Assembly (NCBI GenBank): GCA_002840685.1
Contig: PHBU01000004.1
Location: 310,001-374,000 of the forward strand
Length of the DNA stretch: 64,000 bases
Origin: Chloroflexi bacterium HGW-Chloroflexi-6
GTDB taxonomy: Bacteria; Chloroflexota; Anaerolineae; Anaerolineales; Villigracilaceae
Direction of reading: 5' to 3'
Shown here: positions 8,404 to 18,593 of the stretch, piece by piece
How the letters are laid out: every line of letters starts with the position of its first letter
Numbering within the stretch: position 1 is the first letter of the stretch
Made by a program: the position numbers and the translations under genes
The notes under the pieces: generated by a model
Database searches by the model: none
Told to the model about the DNA's origin: nothing
The model's input: the letters and a program-made list of their open reading frames with translations, nothing else

Positions 8404-9510
8404 CTATCCCACCACTCGAATTTCTCTCGGCAGATCGCTCAGCGACTCGCAGCCGTTCTCAGTCACAATCATGTCATCCTCGATGCGGACGCCGTTGCGG
8501 CCCGGCAGGTAGATGCCTGGTTCAACGGTATAGGCCATGCCGGTTTCGAGCAATTGCTGGTTGTCACCGCGCATGTAGGGTTCTTCATGACCTTCCATGC
8601 CGATGCCGTGGCCGGTGCGGTGGGTGAAGTATACGCCATAGCCGGCGGCTTCGATCACGCTGCGGGCGGCCTTGTCCACTTCAGCGCAGGCGACGCCCGA
8701 TTTGCCGGCGGCGCGCCCGGCGGCATTTGCCTGCTGGACGATCTCGTGGATTTTGCGGTATTCCGCGTCCACTTCGCCGACAGCAAAAGTGCGCGTCAGG
8801 TCTGAGATGTAACCCTCGTAGGCTGCGCCCCAATCGATGACAAGCAAATCTCCAGCCTGGAGTTTGCGCTCGGAGGGGGAGGCGTGCGGGTTGGCACTGT
8901 TCGGTCCGCCGGAGACGATTGGCGCGAAGGGCATCTCGGGGTCGGAGCCGTTCCGCAGTAGTTGAACCGTCAGCTCGGCGGCGACTTCCTTCTCGCTCAT
9001 CCCGATCTTGATCTGCGGCAACGTCGCTTCGAGGGCATTCTGGGCGATCTTGACGGCCTGGCGCATTTTGGCAACTTCATCGGCATCCTTGCGCAATCGC
9101 AGCGAAGCCAGTTCCTGTTCGGCGGCAATAACGTGCGCGCCGGGTGCGCCGTTTTCAACCAGGCGCAGCTCCAGTACCCGCATCCGGCGTGGTTCCACGC
9201 CGATCGTTCGGCCATACAGATCCAGTTCGAAGAGAGCAGAGCGGAAAACTTGTCCCCATTCTGATGGGATTTCGCCATACGGATAAGTTTTAATCGCGTA
9301 GGGCAAATCTACCGTTTTTTGCATTTCCAACTCGGGTAGGATGATGGCCGGGGTCTTTCCGGGAGCATAGACCAGTACCACCGGGCGCTCCATCAGGTGG
9401 AAATTGAGCCCGGTCAGGTAGGTTAGAGTTGGGCCGGGGTTGAGTGCGATCGCGTCAAAATCACTATCTTTAAGGGCGGCGGCAAGTTTTTCAAAGCGTA
9501 AGGTGGACAT
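8404..9510 (-). CDS. Xaa-Pro aminopeptidase/dipeptidase (M24 family)
   Basis: Cytoplasmic metallopeptidase releasing N-terminal residues next to proline. The 368 residues contain a creatinase-like N-domain (1-140) and a pita-bread catalytic domain. All five dinuclear metal ligands are visible: Asp226 and Asp237 (VIDWGAAYEGYISDL), His301 (TGHGIG), Glu330 (VEPGIY) and Glu344 (RIEDD). AGGAG precedes the ATG. The length suits the PepQ/short PepP class. It ends a minus-strand run after the SDR gene. Whether it cleaves dipeptides or longer peptides cannot be told. Confidence 0.92.
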   Translation of the reverse strand: MSTLRFEKLAAALKDSDFDAIALNPGPTLTYLTGLNFHLMERPVVLVYAPGKTPAIILPELEMQKTVDLPYAIKTYPYGEIPSEWGQVFRSALFELDLYGRTIGVEPRRMRVLELRLVENGAPGAHVIAAEQELASLRLRKDADEVAKMRQAVKIAQNALEATLPQIKIGMSEKEVAAELTVQLLRNGSDPEMPFAPIVSGGPNSANPHASPSERKLQAGDLLVIDWGAAYEGYISDLTRTFAVGEVDAEYRKIHEIVQQANAAGRAAGKSGVACAEVDKAARSVIEAAGYGVYFTHRTGHGIGMEGHEEPYMRGDNQQLLETGMAYTVEPGIYLPGRNGVRIEDDMIVTENGCESLSDLPREIRVVG

Positions 9511-9564
9511 GGTTTCTCCTGGTTGATTGGAGTGTTGATGTGTTGGGTGTTACTGCGACAATTT

Positions 9565-10371
9565 TTAGCTATGGTACTTCTTTGAAACCGAGATCTGAAT
9601 CCAATCGCTGATGGTTGGGAAGGCCCGGTCGAGCCAGATCAGCGGAACAAACCACCAGGGCAGAACCAGGCTGCGGCGGGGATGTCTGGCAACCTGCACA
9701 ACGCGGCGCGCCACGTATTCGGAGGTCATGGTGACAAAGCCGGGGATTTTGAAGCCTTTTTTGATGCTGCTTTGCCCGGTATGTTCGCCAAATTCGGTGG
9801 CTGCCGGGCCGGGATAGATCCCCGAAACACGGATGCCGCGGTGGGCGACCTCGCGCCGCAAGGCATCCGTGAAGCCGCGCACTCCAAATTTGGTCGCGGC
9901 ATAAACGCTGTAGGTGGGCGCTGCCAGCCATCCGGCCACGGATGACATGTTGATGATGTGTCCGCTGCCGCGTTCGAGCATGTGCGGCAGAACGGCGTGG
10001 GTGACTTCGATCAGACCGGTCAGGTTGACGGCGATCTGGGTTTCGATATCGCGGGCAGGGTCAAGCGATTCGAGCCAATCGATCCGCCCAAACCCGGCAT
10101 TATTGAATAGGATATCGATCCGGCCATAGTTTTCAATAACGCTTTTGACCATGTTTTCGATGTCCGCCTTGTTGGTAACATCGACCGGAGTGGCCATTGC
10201 TGCACCGCCAGCCTTTTGAATGCGTTCCACCTGGGCCTGCATGCGCTCGATGCGCCGGGCGGCCATAATTACCGAAGCACCCTCATTGGCAAACAGGCGC
10301 ACAGCATCCTGTCCGAAGCCGGAAGAAGCCCCGGTAATCAGAACTACTTTGCCTTTCAGATCAATCGCCAT
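9565..10371 (-). CDS. Short-chain dehydrogenase/reductase
   Basis: NAD(P)-dependent classical SDR of 268 residues. TGASSGFG at 13-20 binds the cofactor, NNAG lies at 90-93, a Ser is at 143-144 in the catalytic position, and the Y-x3-K pair is Tyr157/Lys161. An Arg-rich stretch after the second strand (AARRIER) suggests NADP preference. The start at 10371 follows GGAGGGG; an in-frame upstream extension through the 10387-10450 repeat is rejected. The C-terminus has a hydrophobic, membrane-associating look (WWFVPLIWLDR). The substrate is unknown. Confidence 0.88.
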   Translation of the reverse strand: MAIDLKGKVVLITGASSGFGQDAVRLFANEGASVIMAARRIERMQAQVERIQKAGGAAMATPVDVTNKADIENMVKSVIENYGRIDILFNNAGFGRIDWLESLDPARDIETQIAVNLTGLIEVTHAVLPHMLERGSGHIINMSSVAGWLAAPTYSVYAATKFGVRGFTDALRREVAHRGIRVSGIYPGPAATEFGEHTGQSSIKKGFKIPGFVTMTSEYVARRVVQVARHPRRSLVLPWWFVPLIWLDRAFPTISDWIQISVSKKYHS

Positions 10372-10386
10372 AGCCCCTCCGAACTT

Positions 10387-10450
10387 GGTAGAAGGTTGGA
10401 AAATAGAACGTTGAAAGTTGTATTTTTGATCTGCAACCTTCAACGTTCTA
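10387..10450. repeat. Heptad-periodic inverted repeat between lon and SDR
   Basis: From 10387 to 10421 five 7-mers of the type GGTAGAA, GGTTGGA, ACGTTGA, AAGTTGT follow each other. The arm 10404-10420 pairs with 10434-10450 (16 of 17 bases) around a 13-nt loop. On the minus strand the hairpin comes 7 bp after the lon stop and precedes a short T-rich stretch, so it may act as an imperfect terminator. Confidence 0.65.
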
Positions 10451-10457
10451 TCGGTGA

Positions 10458-12935
10458 TCAGTCTTCCTGCTCGTTTTCAGGTTCTCGCCGACGCGGGCGG
10501 ACAGGCTCCACGCTGGGTTCGGCTTCGAGCGCGACGCTCAAGACTTCGTCCATGTGCGTCACCGGGATGATTTTCAGATCCGTCCGGGCCCGTTTGGGCA
10601 CATCCACCAGGTCTTTCTGGTTGCGTTCGGGGATGATGACCACTTTGATCCCGGCCCGGTGGGCAGCCAGGATTTTCTCGCGCACGCCACCGATCATCAA
10701 GACCCGTCCGCGCAGGGTGATCTCGCCGGTCATGGCGACATCGCGGTAGACGCGCCGTCCGGTGAAGGCCGAAGCCAGCGCCGTGCAAAGCGTGATCCCG
10801 CCCGATGGCCCGTCTTTGGGAATGGCTCCCTCGGGCAGGTGGATGTGAATATCCAGTTTTTCGAATACGTCCGGGTCGATGCCCAGCACGCTCGCCCGGG
10901 ATTTGAGATAGGTCAGCGCGGCCTGGGCGCTTTCTTGCATCACTTCGCCAACCTGGCCGGTGATTTGCAGGGAGCCCTTGCCTTCGAGCAGGGCCACTTC
11001 GATCGCCATGATCTCGCCGCCGTTCTCTGTCCAGGCCAGGCCGGTCGAAACGCCGACCTCGTCCTGGCGTTCGGCTTCACTCATGAAGTATTCGGGCGGC
11101 CCCATGAATTTTTCGATCATGTTGGGTGTGATCATGGTCGGGAAATCTTTCTTCTCGGCCTTGAGCCGCGCCACCTTGCGGACAACCCGCCCGATTTCGC
11201 GCTCCAGGTTGCGCACGCCCGCTTCATAGGTGTATTCGCGAATGATTTTCTGCATTGAAGCTGCCGAAAAACGCAGGCCGCTCTCGTCCATACCGTTTTC
11301 TTCCATCTGGCGTGGGATCAGGTAGCGGTCGGCGATCGCCATCTTCTCTTCCTCGATGTAACCGGGAAATTCGATGACTTCCATACGGTCGAGCAGCGCG
11401 GGCGGAATGGCCCCGAGATGGTTGGCTGTCGTCACGAACATCACTTTCGACAGATCGAAGGCGATTTCGAGATAATGGTCGCTGAACGAATTGTTTTGTT
11501 CCGGGTCGAGCACTTCTAGTAGCGCCGAAGAGGGGTCGCCGCGGAAATCGGAGCCGAGCTTGTCGATCTCGTCGAGCATGAAGAGTGGGTTGGCGCTGCC
11601 TGCCCGTTTCATGGTCTGAATGATGCGCCCCGGCAGCGCGCCGATATACGTCCGGCGATGGCCGCGGATTTCGGCCTCGTCGCGCACACCGCCCAGCGAG
11701 ACGCGCACGAATTTTCGTCCCAGCGCTTCGGCGATCGAGCGCCCGAGCGAGGTCTTGCCCGTGCCGGGAGGCCCGGCAAAGCACAGGATTGGCTGGCGTT
11801 CCTTCTTCGGTTTCAGCGATCGCACCGCAATGTATTCCAGGATGCGGTCTTTGGCTTTTTGCAGCCCATAATGGTCGCGATCGAGCACTTTCGCCGCGTT
11901 GCTTACATCCAGGTTGTCATCTGTGCGCTCGCCCCAGGGCAGGTCGAGGATCCACTCGATGTAGGTGCGGATAATACCGACTTCGGGAGCCATCGGCGGC
12001 ATCTGGTTCAGGCGCTCCAGTTCCTTGAGCGCCACCTTTTTGGCTTCCTCGGGCAGTTTGGCTTCATCGACTTTCTGACGCAGTTCGGTTACATCGCGCG
12101 TCCAGATGTCGCCTTCGCCCAACTCGGTTTGAATGGCCTTCATCTGCTCGCGCAGGTAAAACTCGCGCTGGCTCTTGTCCACCTCGCTTTGCACACGGGT
12201 GTGGATCTCATCTTCCAGCTCGAGCACATCCACCTCGGCGGCCAGCAGCTCGTTCAGTCGCTCGAGGCGGGCCTGTGGAACGCGCATCATCAGCAGCGCC
12301 TGGCGCTCCTCGAAATCGAGCGACAAGGCTGTCGCCAGCATATCGGCCAGCCAGCCTGGTTCCGAAATATTCATCGCAAACAGGTGCGCTTCTTCGGGGA
12401 TTGAACGGTTCAGATCGACCACGCGATCGAACAGGTTGAGCGCCGAGCGCATCAGGGCGCGGATTTTCTTGTCCGCTTTTTCGTCTTCATCGATCACGCG
12501 CGCGCGAACCTTGATGATCGGAGCGATGCGCGTAAATTCCAGGATCTCGACCCGCCGCCTTCCCTGTACCAGGGCAGAGCTGGCCCCGTCTGGCATCGAA
12601 AGCAGGCGGCCAACCGCCATTTCGGTCCCGACCGGCAGGAAATCGACCATTTTGGGGTTTTCAGTGTCGGCGTCTTTTTGCACGATGCCGATCACGGTTT
12701 GGTTGTGCTCATGCGCCGATTGCAGGGTCGCAATCGCGGCGTCGTTATCCACAAAAACCGGCGAAACCATGTGTGGGAAAACCACCATATCGCGCATCGG
12801 CAGAGCCATTATTTCGATGATGCCGTTTTCATCCGGCGTCTGGTTGGGCACGCGATACAGCTCCTCGGTGCGCTGGCTCAATGCCGTGTCAAACTCTTCT
12901 TCGTTGTCTTCGTTGTCTTCCCATTCGGTATTCAT
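10458..12935 (-). CDS. lon: ATP-dependent protease Lon
   Basis: Cytoplasmic homo-oligomeric AAA+ serine protease that removes damaged and regulatory proteins. The 825 residues show the LON substrate-binding domain ([13 protein letters not shown] near the start), a coiled-coil linker, the AAA+ module with Walker [10 protein letters not shown] near residue 386, and the C-terminal protease with PKDGPSGG (Ser near 713) and a catalytic Lys about 45 residues later. The ATG at 12935 is chosen because GAGG precedes it; 10 bp separate it from folC. The N-terminus has an unusual acidic leader ([13 protein letters not shown]). Confidence 0.96.
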   Translation of the reverse strand: MNTEWEDNEDNEEEFDTALSQRTEELYRVPNQTPDENGIIEIMALPMRDMVVFPHMVSPVFVDNDAAIATLQSAHEHNQTVIGIVQKDADTENPKMVDFLPVGTEMAVGRLLSMPDGASSALVQGRRRVEILEFTRIAPIIKVRARVIDEDEKADKKIRALMRSALNLFDRVVDLNRSIPEEAHLFAMNISEPGWLADMLATALSLDFEERQALLMMRVPQARLERLNELLAAEVDVLELEDEIHTRVQSEVDKSQREFYLREQMKAIQTELGEGDIWTRDVTELRQKVDEAKLPEEAKKVALKELERLNQMPPMAPEVGIIRTYIEWILDLPWGERTDDNLDVSNAAKVLDRDHYGLQKAKDRILEYIAVRSLKPKKERQPILCFAGPPGTGKTSLGRSIAEALGRKFVRVSLGGVRDEAEIRGHRRTYIGALPGRIIQTMKRAGSANPLFMLDEIDKLGSDFRGDPSSALLEVLDPEQNNSFSDHYLEIAFDLSKVMFVTTANHLGAIPPALLDRMEVIEFPGYIEEEKMAIADRYLIPRQMEENGMDESGLRFSAASMQKIIREYTYEAGVRNLEREIGRVVRKVARLKAEKKDFPTMITPNMIEKFMGPPEYFMSEAERQDEVGVSTGLAWTENGGEIMAIEVALLEGKGSLQITGQVGEVMQESAQAALTYLKSRASVLGIDPDVFEKLDIHIHLPEGAIPKDGPSGGITLCTALASAFTGRRVYRDVAMTGEITLRGRVLMIGGVREKILAAHRAGIKVVIIPERNQKDLVDVPKRARTDLKIIPVTHMDEVLSVALEAEPSVEPVRPRRREPENEQED

Positions 12936-12945
12936 AAAACCTCGT

Positions 12946-14256
12946 TTACTTGTATTTTTCCCAGGCGCGCATAACCTCTGCGGTGACAAAAAGCGACCCG
13001 GCAGACAGAACGATGCCCGTTTTACCAGCCAGTTCCAGCGCCCGCGCCAGCGCCGCTTCAACGGGGGTCGCCGCTTCGCTCTCCACCCCGGCCTGCTTCG
13101 CCATTTCGACGATTTTCTCAGCCTCCAGCGCGCGCGGATGGTCGGCGCGGGTTGCTATCAGGTGGGTCAGGCGCGGACGGATTTCCTCGAGCATATCGGC
13201 CAGCATTTTATCTTCCGAAACGCCAAAAACCATGATGACCGGCCGGCTGGGGAAGTACTCATCCAGTGTAGCGCGCAGGCGGGCGAAAGAATCGCGGTTG
13301 TGAGCCGAGTCGAAAATGACGGGTGGTTCCTGCCGAACAACTTCAAAGCGGGCAGGCCATTTTACACGATAAAAGCCGTTTTGGATGTCAGAATATGAAA
13401 GTTCCAGCCCCGAAGCTTCCAGGGCGGCAAAGGCGGTGGCGGCGTTTTCGGTCTGGTGCGATCCCAGAAGCGGGACGGTCAGTGTCAGCGTTGCGATCTT
13501 TTCACTGCTGACCTGGAAGGACTGCCCGGTCAGCGAACGCATCAGCGGCGCGATCGTTACATCGCGGTTGATCAGGGTCAGCGGGGCGAAGCGCTCAGCG
13601 GAGACTTTTTCCAGCACCTTCAGCGCTTCGGGTGTCTGTGGCGCGCTCACCACCGGGCAGTTCTGTTTGATGATCCCGGCCTTTTCGCCGGCGATCAGGG
13701 TCAGCGTGTCGCCCAGCACGGCCATGTGGTCATAGGAGATGGAAGTAATAACTGCCACATTTGGCCTGACAACGTTGGTTGCATCCAACCGTCCGCCCAG
13801 ACCGACTTCGATCACGGCTGCGGTACAACCCTGGCGCGCAAAATACAAAAAGCCGAGAGCGGTCGTGATCTCGAAGGTTGTCAATTTAGGGACGCTGGCA
13901 ACCGCTGCTTTGATCTCATCGACTAGATCGGCCAGCGCCTCGTGGGGGATGGCTTGTCCGTTGACCTGGATGCGCTCGGCGTAATCGAGCAGGTGTGGCG
14001 AGGTATACAGCCCGGCCTTGTAGCCGCCGGCCTGCAAGGCTGAGGCACACAGCGCACAAACCGAGCCTTTGCCCTTTGTCCCGGTCACGTGAATAATCGG
14101 GTAAGCCAGGTGTGGGTTGCCCAGCTTGTCGAGCAGGGCTGCCATACGATCCAGATTAAACTCAGCCCTGGCCAGTTCGCTGGCTTTTTTCAGGCTGTAA
14201 TCAATAAAGCTGTAGAGATAGTCAAGGGTCTGATTGTAGCGGGTTTCGGTGTCCAT
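12946..14256 (-). CDS. folC: Dihydrofolate synthase/folylpolyglutamate synthase
   Basis: Mur-ligase-family enzyme adding glutamate to dihydropteroate or folates with ATP. The 436 residues carry the P-loop GTKGKGS at 59-65, then [11 protein letters not shown], the usual folate-binding region, and SYDHM. The C-terminal half has FDSAHN (near residue 300), a ligase hallmark. The length is normal. An AAAGAG stretch precedes the ATG. Lon starts 10 bp downstream, so the two genes form an operon. A divergent small gene begins 170 bp upstream. Confidence 0.94.
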   Translation of the reverse strand: MDTETRYNQTLDYLYSFIDYSLKKASELARAEFNLDRMAALLDKLGNPHLAYPIIHVTGTKGKGSVCALCASALQAGGYKAGLYTSPHLLDYAERIQVNGQAIPHEALADLVDEIKAAVASVPKLTTFEITTALGFLYFARQGCTAAVIEVGLGGRLDATNVVRPNVAVITSISYDHMAVLGDTLTLIAGEKAGIIKQNCPVVSAPQTPEALKVLEKVSAERFAPLTLINRDVTIAPLMRSLTGQSFQVSSEKIATLTLTVPLLGSHQTENAATAFAALEASGLELSYSDIQNGFYRVKWPARFEVVRQEPPVIFDSAHNRDSFARLRATLDEYFPSRPVIMVFGVSEDKMLADMLEEIRPRLTHLIATRADHPRALEAEKIVEMAKQAGVESEAATPVEAALARALELAGKTGIVLSAGSLFVTAEVMRAWEKYK

Positions 14257-14414
14257 CTATGCTCTTTGGATTAATCTCTAGATTGGGCGATGCCAAAATA
14301 GGGCGAAATCACCAGCGCTGATTGGTTGGCTTGCGTGATGCTTCCTAAATTGATTCTAGTCGATTATTGAGTAAAGTCAAACGATGAAAAACTTCATTTT
14401 GGCTGGTCTGCGGG

Positions 14415-14420
14415 TAAAAT
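14415..14420 (+). promoter_or_regulatory. -10 element adjacent to the start of the 119-aa gene
   Basis: TAAAAT at 14415-14420, six bases before a GTG at 14427 (nine before an ATG at 14430), with no ribosome-binding site. This fits a leaderless transcript. No good -35 is visible. Confidence 0.35.
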
Positions 14421-14426
14421 TCGCTC

Positions 14427-14786
14427 GTGATGGATACATCCAGCCCGGTCATTCAACTTTGTATCGAAGGCTCTCGCGCTGAGTTCGCGAATCGCTCTGA
14501 ACTTGCCCGTCAGCTTTATCAGCAGGCCTGGGATGCCGCCCGCGACGATTATGAAGCCTGTATCGCTGCCCACTATCTGGCCCGCTTTCAGCCCACACCG
14601 CAAGAAACTTTGCGCTGGAATCAGGAAGCATTAAAACGTGCAGACCTGGTTGCTGACGAGCGGGTGCGCGAGTTTTATCCTTCGCTGTATTTAAATCTTG
14701 GTCATTCTTATGAAATGCTCGGGCATCAGCCGCAAGCTCAAAAATTTTATGCGCTTGCGGCTGAACTGGGCGTCACGCATCGTTAA
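14427..14786 (+). CDS. Small TPR-like helical protein
   Basis: Predicted soluble helical protein of about 119 residues with no catalytic motif. The helix pairs (SELARQLYQQAWDAARDDYE, LNLGHSYEMLG, AQKFYALAAEL) resemble two or three tetratricopeptide units, so a protein-binding role is likely. The start is GTG 14427 or ATG 14430; neither has a ribosome site, and a -10 element sits just upstream. A second small gene starts 10 bp downstream, giving a two-gene unit of unknown function. Confidence 0.6.
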   Translation: MMDTSSPVIQLCIEGSRAEFANRSELARQLYQQAWDAARDDYEACIAAHYLARFQPTPQETLRWNQEALKRADLVADERVREFYPSLYLNLGHSYEMLGHQPQAQKFYALAAELGVTHR

Positions 14787-14795
14787 GGAGCAATC

Positions 14796-15050
14796 GTGCC
14801 AAAACTTATCCCTGCTGCTGAGCGTGTTCTGCGCGCGCGGGCTTTGATCCAAAAAGCCCGCGACCTGCCCATACCCCCCGAGGGCAAATACGATTTTTCT
14901 TACATTGCCGGAGTCAAAGACCTGCTGCGCCAGGCCCGCGATCTGGTCAAGTTTATTTCCATGACCCCCAGCGCCAGCGCCGAAATGAAAGCTGATGTGC
15001 GCAAAATCCAGGAAGAAGCTGACCTGGCGGATAAGGAAATTCTGCACTAG
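14796..15050 (+). CDS. Small conserved helical protein of unknown function
   Basis: An 84-residue, charged, mostly helical protein that I cannot assign to a family. It starts at a GTG with AAGGAG well placed upstream, which supports it as a real gene. No membrane segment, cysteines or catalytic signature are seen. It follows the TPR-like gene by 10 bp and converges on the membrane-protein gene beyond 15058. Confidence 0.6.
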   Translation: MPKLIPAAERVLRARALIQKARDLPIPPEGKYDFSYIAGVKDLLRQARDLVKFISMTPSASAEMKADVRKIQEEADLADKEILH

Positions 15051-15057
15051 GCAGTTT

Positions 15058-15522
15058 TTATTTGTAGTCTTTGCGGCGACTGGGCTGCTTTTTGGTTGGC
15101 TTTTTCTTGCTTTTTGGGGATGATACAGGGTTGATTTTCATCAACCACAGAATATTTTTTATGAAGTTGACGGTGAGGGCTCCAGTGACTGTGACCAAGA
15201 AACCTAATACCAGGAGAAATATTAGAACATTGTCAGATGCGATAGGCCCTGGGTAAAAAATCACATCGCTTAGAATTTTAAGAATCGGAAAGAAGAAAAG
15301 TGGGCCAAACGAAAACATCATCAGGAGATGAATAGGATTTTTTGTTCTGAGCCGCAGAGCAAAAAGTTCGCGTAAGAATAGTCCTTCCATGTGGGCGCTT
15401 TCAGCGCTTGTGTCCAGTGGATCAAGCCCTGTTCGGTCTTGCCTTGTGCGGTAACCCGGGATTCCGCGCATCGATTCCCCCTCGATAGATCGACTTTCTC
15501 TTTTTAGCTTATTCTGTGACAT
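15058..15522 (-). CDS. Two-helix membrane protein of unknown function
   Basis: A 154-residue protein with a hydrophilic N-terminal half, two hydrophobic helices in the region about 90-140 (PIHLLMMFSFGPLFFFP and VLIFLLVLGFLVTVTGALTV) and a lysine-rich tail, consistent with a small inner-membrane protein with cytoplasmic ends. The ATG at 15522 overlaps the methyltransferase stop by 14 bp, so translation is probably coupled. No family recognised. Confidence 0.6.
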   Translation of the reverse strand: MSQNKLKRESRSIEGESMRGIPGYRTRQDRTGLDPLDTSAESAHMEGLFLRELFALRLRTKNPIHLLMMFSFGPLFFFPILKILSDVIFYPGPIASDNVLIFLLVLGFLVTVTGALTVNFIKNILWLMKINPVSSPKSKKKPTKKQPSRRKDYK

Positions 15523-16132
15523 ATGGTTGAACGTCCTTGACAGCTTGATTTTTTCGATAAACCCCTCGCCAGACCTTGTACCCGCGCAACCCGGTGCAGC
15601 CAATGTCGTCATGCAAGCTTTTTTCGAGGCGCTCGAGGCTGGTCGGGTGGATTTCATCAAACATGGCTTCAGTAAACATTTGCAAGTGGGGTAATCCCTG
15701 TTCCGGCTCGCCCGCCAGGGTAGTCAGCACCAGAAGACCGCTTGTTTTCAGGGTACGCGCAATCTCTTGCATCACTTTCAGAACATTACCTTTGGCTCCC
15801 TCCTCGACAAATTCATGCATTAACCCAAAACAATAAATTCCATCGAAATATTCATCCCGAAAGGGCAGTTGCCGGGCATCAGCTTCGACCAGGCCGAGGC
15901 CCGGGTTGCGATCTTTTGCCAGCACAAGGCCGGAGTGGGCTGCGTCCACACCGCAAATCTTCGGGTTGCTTGCGCTGAGTATCGTTGTGTCGCGTCCGGT
16001 GCCACAGCCCAGGTCGAGCAGGGTGGTTTTGCCGGCCTGCTTAAAAACATCCAGGGCGTATCGGACGGTATCCGACGGCGGTGCAGTGAGTACGCGTTGG
16101 TCTTCCAGGTAGAATTGCTGCCAGCGGGTCAT
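15509..16132 (-). CDS. Class I SAM-dependent methyltransferase
   Basis: Cytoplasmic Rossmann-fold methyltransferase of 207 residues. Motif I LLDLGCGTGRDT binds SAM; the acidic end of strand 2 (CGVDAA), VEADARQLPF and DGIYCFGLMHE follow in the UbiE/COQ5-like order. I chose the ATG at 16132; a TTG nine bases upstream is possible. The acceptor cannot be deduced. It overlaps the downstream membrane-protein gene by 14 bp. Confidence 0.82.
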   Translation of the reverse strand: MTRWQQFYLEDQRVLTAPPSDTVRYALDVFKQAGKTTLLDLGCGTGRDTTILSASNPKICGVDAAHSGLVLAKDRNPGLGLVEADARQLPFRDEYFDGIYCFGLMHEFVEEGAKGNVLKVMQEIARTLKTSGLLVLTTLAGEPEQGLPHLQMFTEAMFDEIHPTSLERLEKSLHDDIGCTGLRGYKVWRGVYRKNQAVKDVQPYVTE

Positions 16133-16288
16133 AAAACTCAATCACTCTTGGGGAGCAGGTTTAATCCCTGCAAAATATCGATGGCTATTTCTTCGACTTT
16201 GATCCTGTTTACGTATTGATGGCGAAGTGTCTACCTATATGTGTAATCCCATCAAGAGGCAGCCTGGCATTTTGACACGTTAGTTTTG

Positions 16289-17416
16289 CTATAAGCTTGG
16301 GCTAAAGTAAGACATTCCCAAAACAAAAATATGCACATAGGTTTCGTAGAGTACTGCCAGAAGTGAAAAGATCGAAAGTCCGGCTACAAAATTGATTTTG
16401 CGCTTTTCGAAAAGGGTCAACTCGATCGGGGTGTTTTGCTGTTGATGCGAATTTCCGCGCCGGATCACATACAGGTTGATGATTGCGCCCAACACCGCAA
16501 AGAGCTGCAAAGGGATGCGGATCTGGGCCGCATCGAGCGTGGCAAAAATCGGGCTGATCGCGCCCATGAATGATCCCAGCCCAAGCAGGATTGCCAGCGG
16601 GCTGAGTGTGGTTGCAATCGCGCAGGGTGCGCCGAAGATGGTGAACAGAACCGTGCCCAGGCCAACGTTTTGGCGCGCGGCGAGCGGGTCAGGCTGGGGA
16701 GTCGCGATCGGCGCATTCTCGCGGTCGGCGCTTCCAATCCGATATACCTCGACCGGTTCGGCAAACCCGCGCACGTTTAATGCTTCGGGGGTTAGTTGTG
16801 GATAATCCTTTTTTACCTGGGTAAAAGCTTTTCCATCGACGAGCACCTCACCGGGTTGTGCCAGCGCTTCGAGACGCGAGGCCAGGTTGACCACATCGCC
16901 GATGGCCGTGTAATCCTTGCGATCGGGTGAACCCAGGCGTCCGACCCGCGCAAACCCGGTTGCAACCCCGACCCGGGCCCGCAAGTCAAGACCCAGGCTT
17001 TGCGATACGGATTTCAAGCCTTCCTGGATGCCCAGCGCGGCGGTCGTTGCCCCGCGCGCGTGTTGGGCATTGGGGATGGGCGCATTAAAGATTGCCATGA
17101 CCGCATCCCCGATGTATTTATCGATAAAGGCGTTGTTCTTGATCAACTCATCGTTCGCCATTTTGAAAAACTCGTCCACCACCTGGTAGCTGCGCTCTGG
17201 CCCAAGGCGATTGGTCATCTCGGTAAAACCGGCCAGGTCGGCGAAAAGCACGGACAATTCAATCACGCGCCCTTCCTGGATGTGAGCGTCGCAGCGGTTG
17301 CAAACGTTGGGGTTGTGTTTGCTGCGCGAGACCCCAAATATGTGGAACAACACCCCGAGCGGTCCCTCAAGGGCCGTTCCGCAGACCAGACATTGATAAG
17401 CCATTTTTTGAACCAT
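16289..17416 (-). CDS. Membrane-anchored class III adenylate/guanylate cyclase
   Basis: Makes a cyclic nucleotide from ATP or GTP, probably as a homodimer. The 375 residues open with a short cysteine-rich segment (CLVC 9-12, CNRC 39-42, possibly zinc-binding), followed by one cyclase domain with the full residue set: metal Asp60 and Asp104, substrate Lys100 and Asp168, transition-state Asn177 and Arg181. The Lys/Asp pair is the adenylate type. The C-terminal third has about four hydrophobic helices, so the membrane domain follows the cyclase. AGGAGA precedes the ATG, and an extended -10 lies 36 bp upstream. Confidence 0.85.
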   Translation of the reverse strand: MVQKMAYQCLVCGTALEGPLGVLFHIFGVSRSKHNPNVCNRCDAHIQEGRVIELSVLFADLAGFTEMTNRLGPERSYQVVDEFFKMANDELIKNNAFIDKYIGDAVMAIFNAPIPNAQHARGATTAALGIQEGLKSVSQSLGLDLRARVGVATGFARVGRLGSPDRKDYTAIGDVVNLASRLEALAQPGEVLVDGKAFTQVKKDYPQLTPEALNVRGFAEPVEVYRIGSADRENAPIATPQPDPLAARQNVGLGTVLFTIFGAPCAIATTLSPLAILLGLGSFMGAISPIFATLDAAQIRIPLQLFAVLGAIINLYVIRRGNSHQQQNTPIELTLFEKRKINFVAGLSIFSLLAVLYETYVHIFVLGMSYFSPSL

Positions 17417-17451
17417 ATTTTCTCCTGAGAGTACCGATAAATGTTTGGCGG

Positions 17452-17460
17452 ATTATAGCA
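17452..17460 (-). promoter_or_regulatory. Extended -10 promoter for the cyclase gene
   Basis: On the minus strand TGC-TATAAT reads from 17460 to 17452, a perfect extended -10. No clear -35 is present, as is usual with this class. It lies 36 bp upstream of the cyclase ATG. Confidence 0.6.
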
Positions 17461-17506
17461 TTTTGAATTTTTCAAATATTGCTGAACTTGTCTGATTTCT
17501 CGTTTC

Positions 17507-18541
17507 TTATGCTTTCCTGCCCAGCAACTTATCGGCCAGTTCACGCAGGGCTGCGCCGGCTTCGCCCTGGGGCTTGGCTTTTTCGAGGCTGGCCAGGGCC
17601 TTGTCTGTCCACTCTTTTGATTTATCTTGCGCGTAGTCACTAGCTCCTTCGTCTGCAAGCATTTTTGCAACCGCTGCGACATCGGCTGATGTGATCGGGC
17701 CGGCCTGCCAGCGCTGTGCGAACCCAGCGTTTTTGCCCAACCCGTATAAGACGGGCAGGGACTTTTTGCCCTCCAGCAGGTCAGACGCTGCCGATTTGCC
17801 GGTCACGGCCTCGTCGCCCCAGATGCCGAGAATATCATCCTGCACCTGAAAGGCCAGGCCGAGCGAAAGGCCAAAATCGCGGTAAGCCTGTTCGGTTGCA
17901 GAATCTGCTCCGCCCAGGATGGCGCCCATCTGGCAGCAGCCCGCCAGCAGGGCGGCGGTCTTGCCCGAGATCATCGGCCAGTAATCGTCTTCGCTTAAGT
18001 CCAACCGTTTTTCATACGAAATGTCCATGAACTGGCCGCGCGTCAGGTCCAAACAGGTCTCGTGCAGCACGCGCGCGGTGCTCAGGGCGGTTTCGGCCGG
18101 GTAAGCCCGGGTCAGGTCAGTCACGGCTAGGTTCGAGAGCACGAACAACCCGTCGCCAGCGTTGATCGACTGAGGGATGCCCCATTGAGTCCACAGGGTA
18201 GGGCGTCCGCGGCGCTTTTCAGAATTATCCTGAATATCGTCATGTACCAACGAAAAATTATGCACCAGTTCAACGGAGGCAGCTGCGGGCAGTGCCGACT
18301 GCCAGTTGTGCGGATCGAGTCCGTCGAGGCTGCCAGCGGCTGCGGCGCACAGCAAAACCATCAGCGGACGGATGCGCTTGCCGGTCGCTTCGGACCCGGC
18401 CCCCTGGCCTGTCCAGCCCATGTGGTAGGTCAGCATTTCGTGATAAACGGCGGTGCGCGGTTGATCGAGGCGCGCAACCTGCTTTTGCAGTTCGCTTTCG
18501 ATGGCCGGCAGCATCTGGCTGGAGAGGGTTTTCAGGCTCAT
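17507..18541 (-). CDS. Polyprenyl diphosphate synthase
   Basis: Condenses isopentenyl-PP with allylic diphosphates using Mg2+, supplying quinone side chains or carrier lipids. The 344 residues hold GKRIRP at 54-59, the first aspartate-rich motif DDIQD at 101-105 with RRGRPT after it, and the second motif QDDILG in the C-terminal half. Chain length cannot be set from sequence. The start follows AGGAA. An isopentenyl-PP isomerase (idi-2) lies 4 kb away, so the two act in the same pathway. Confidence 0.9.
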   Translation of the reverse strand: MSLKTLSSQMLPAIESELQKQVARLDQPRTAVYHEMLTYHMGWTGQGAGSEATGKRIRPLMVLLCAAAAGSLDGLDPHNWQSALPAAASVELVHNFSLVHDDIQDNSEKRRGRPTLWTQWGIPQSINAGDGLFVLSNLAVTDLTRAYPAETALSTARVLHETCLDLTRGQFMDISYEKRLDLSEDDYWPMISGKTAALLAGCCQMGAILGGADSATEQAYRDFGLSLGLAFQVQDDILGIWGDEAVTGKSAASDLLEGKKSLPVLYGLGKNAGFAQRWQAGPITSADVAAVAKMLADEGASDYAQDKSKEWTDKALASLEKAKPQGEAGAALRELADKLLGRKA

Positions 18542-18593
18542 GGTTTTTCCTGTCAGGGGGTGGGTTTGACGATCGACTTAAATTGTAACCCAT

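Noticed and set aside
8308..8805. Open frame on the plus strand opposite the M24 peptidase
   Set aside because: It runs antisense through the metal-binding region of the peptidase and shows no family pattern.
12936..13061. N-terminal extension of Lon
   Set aside because: It would overlap folC and lacks the ribosome site that the start at 12935 has.
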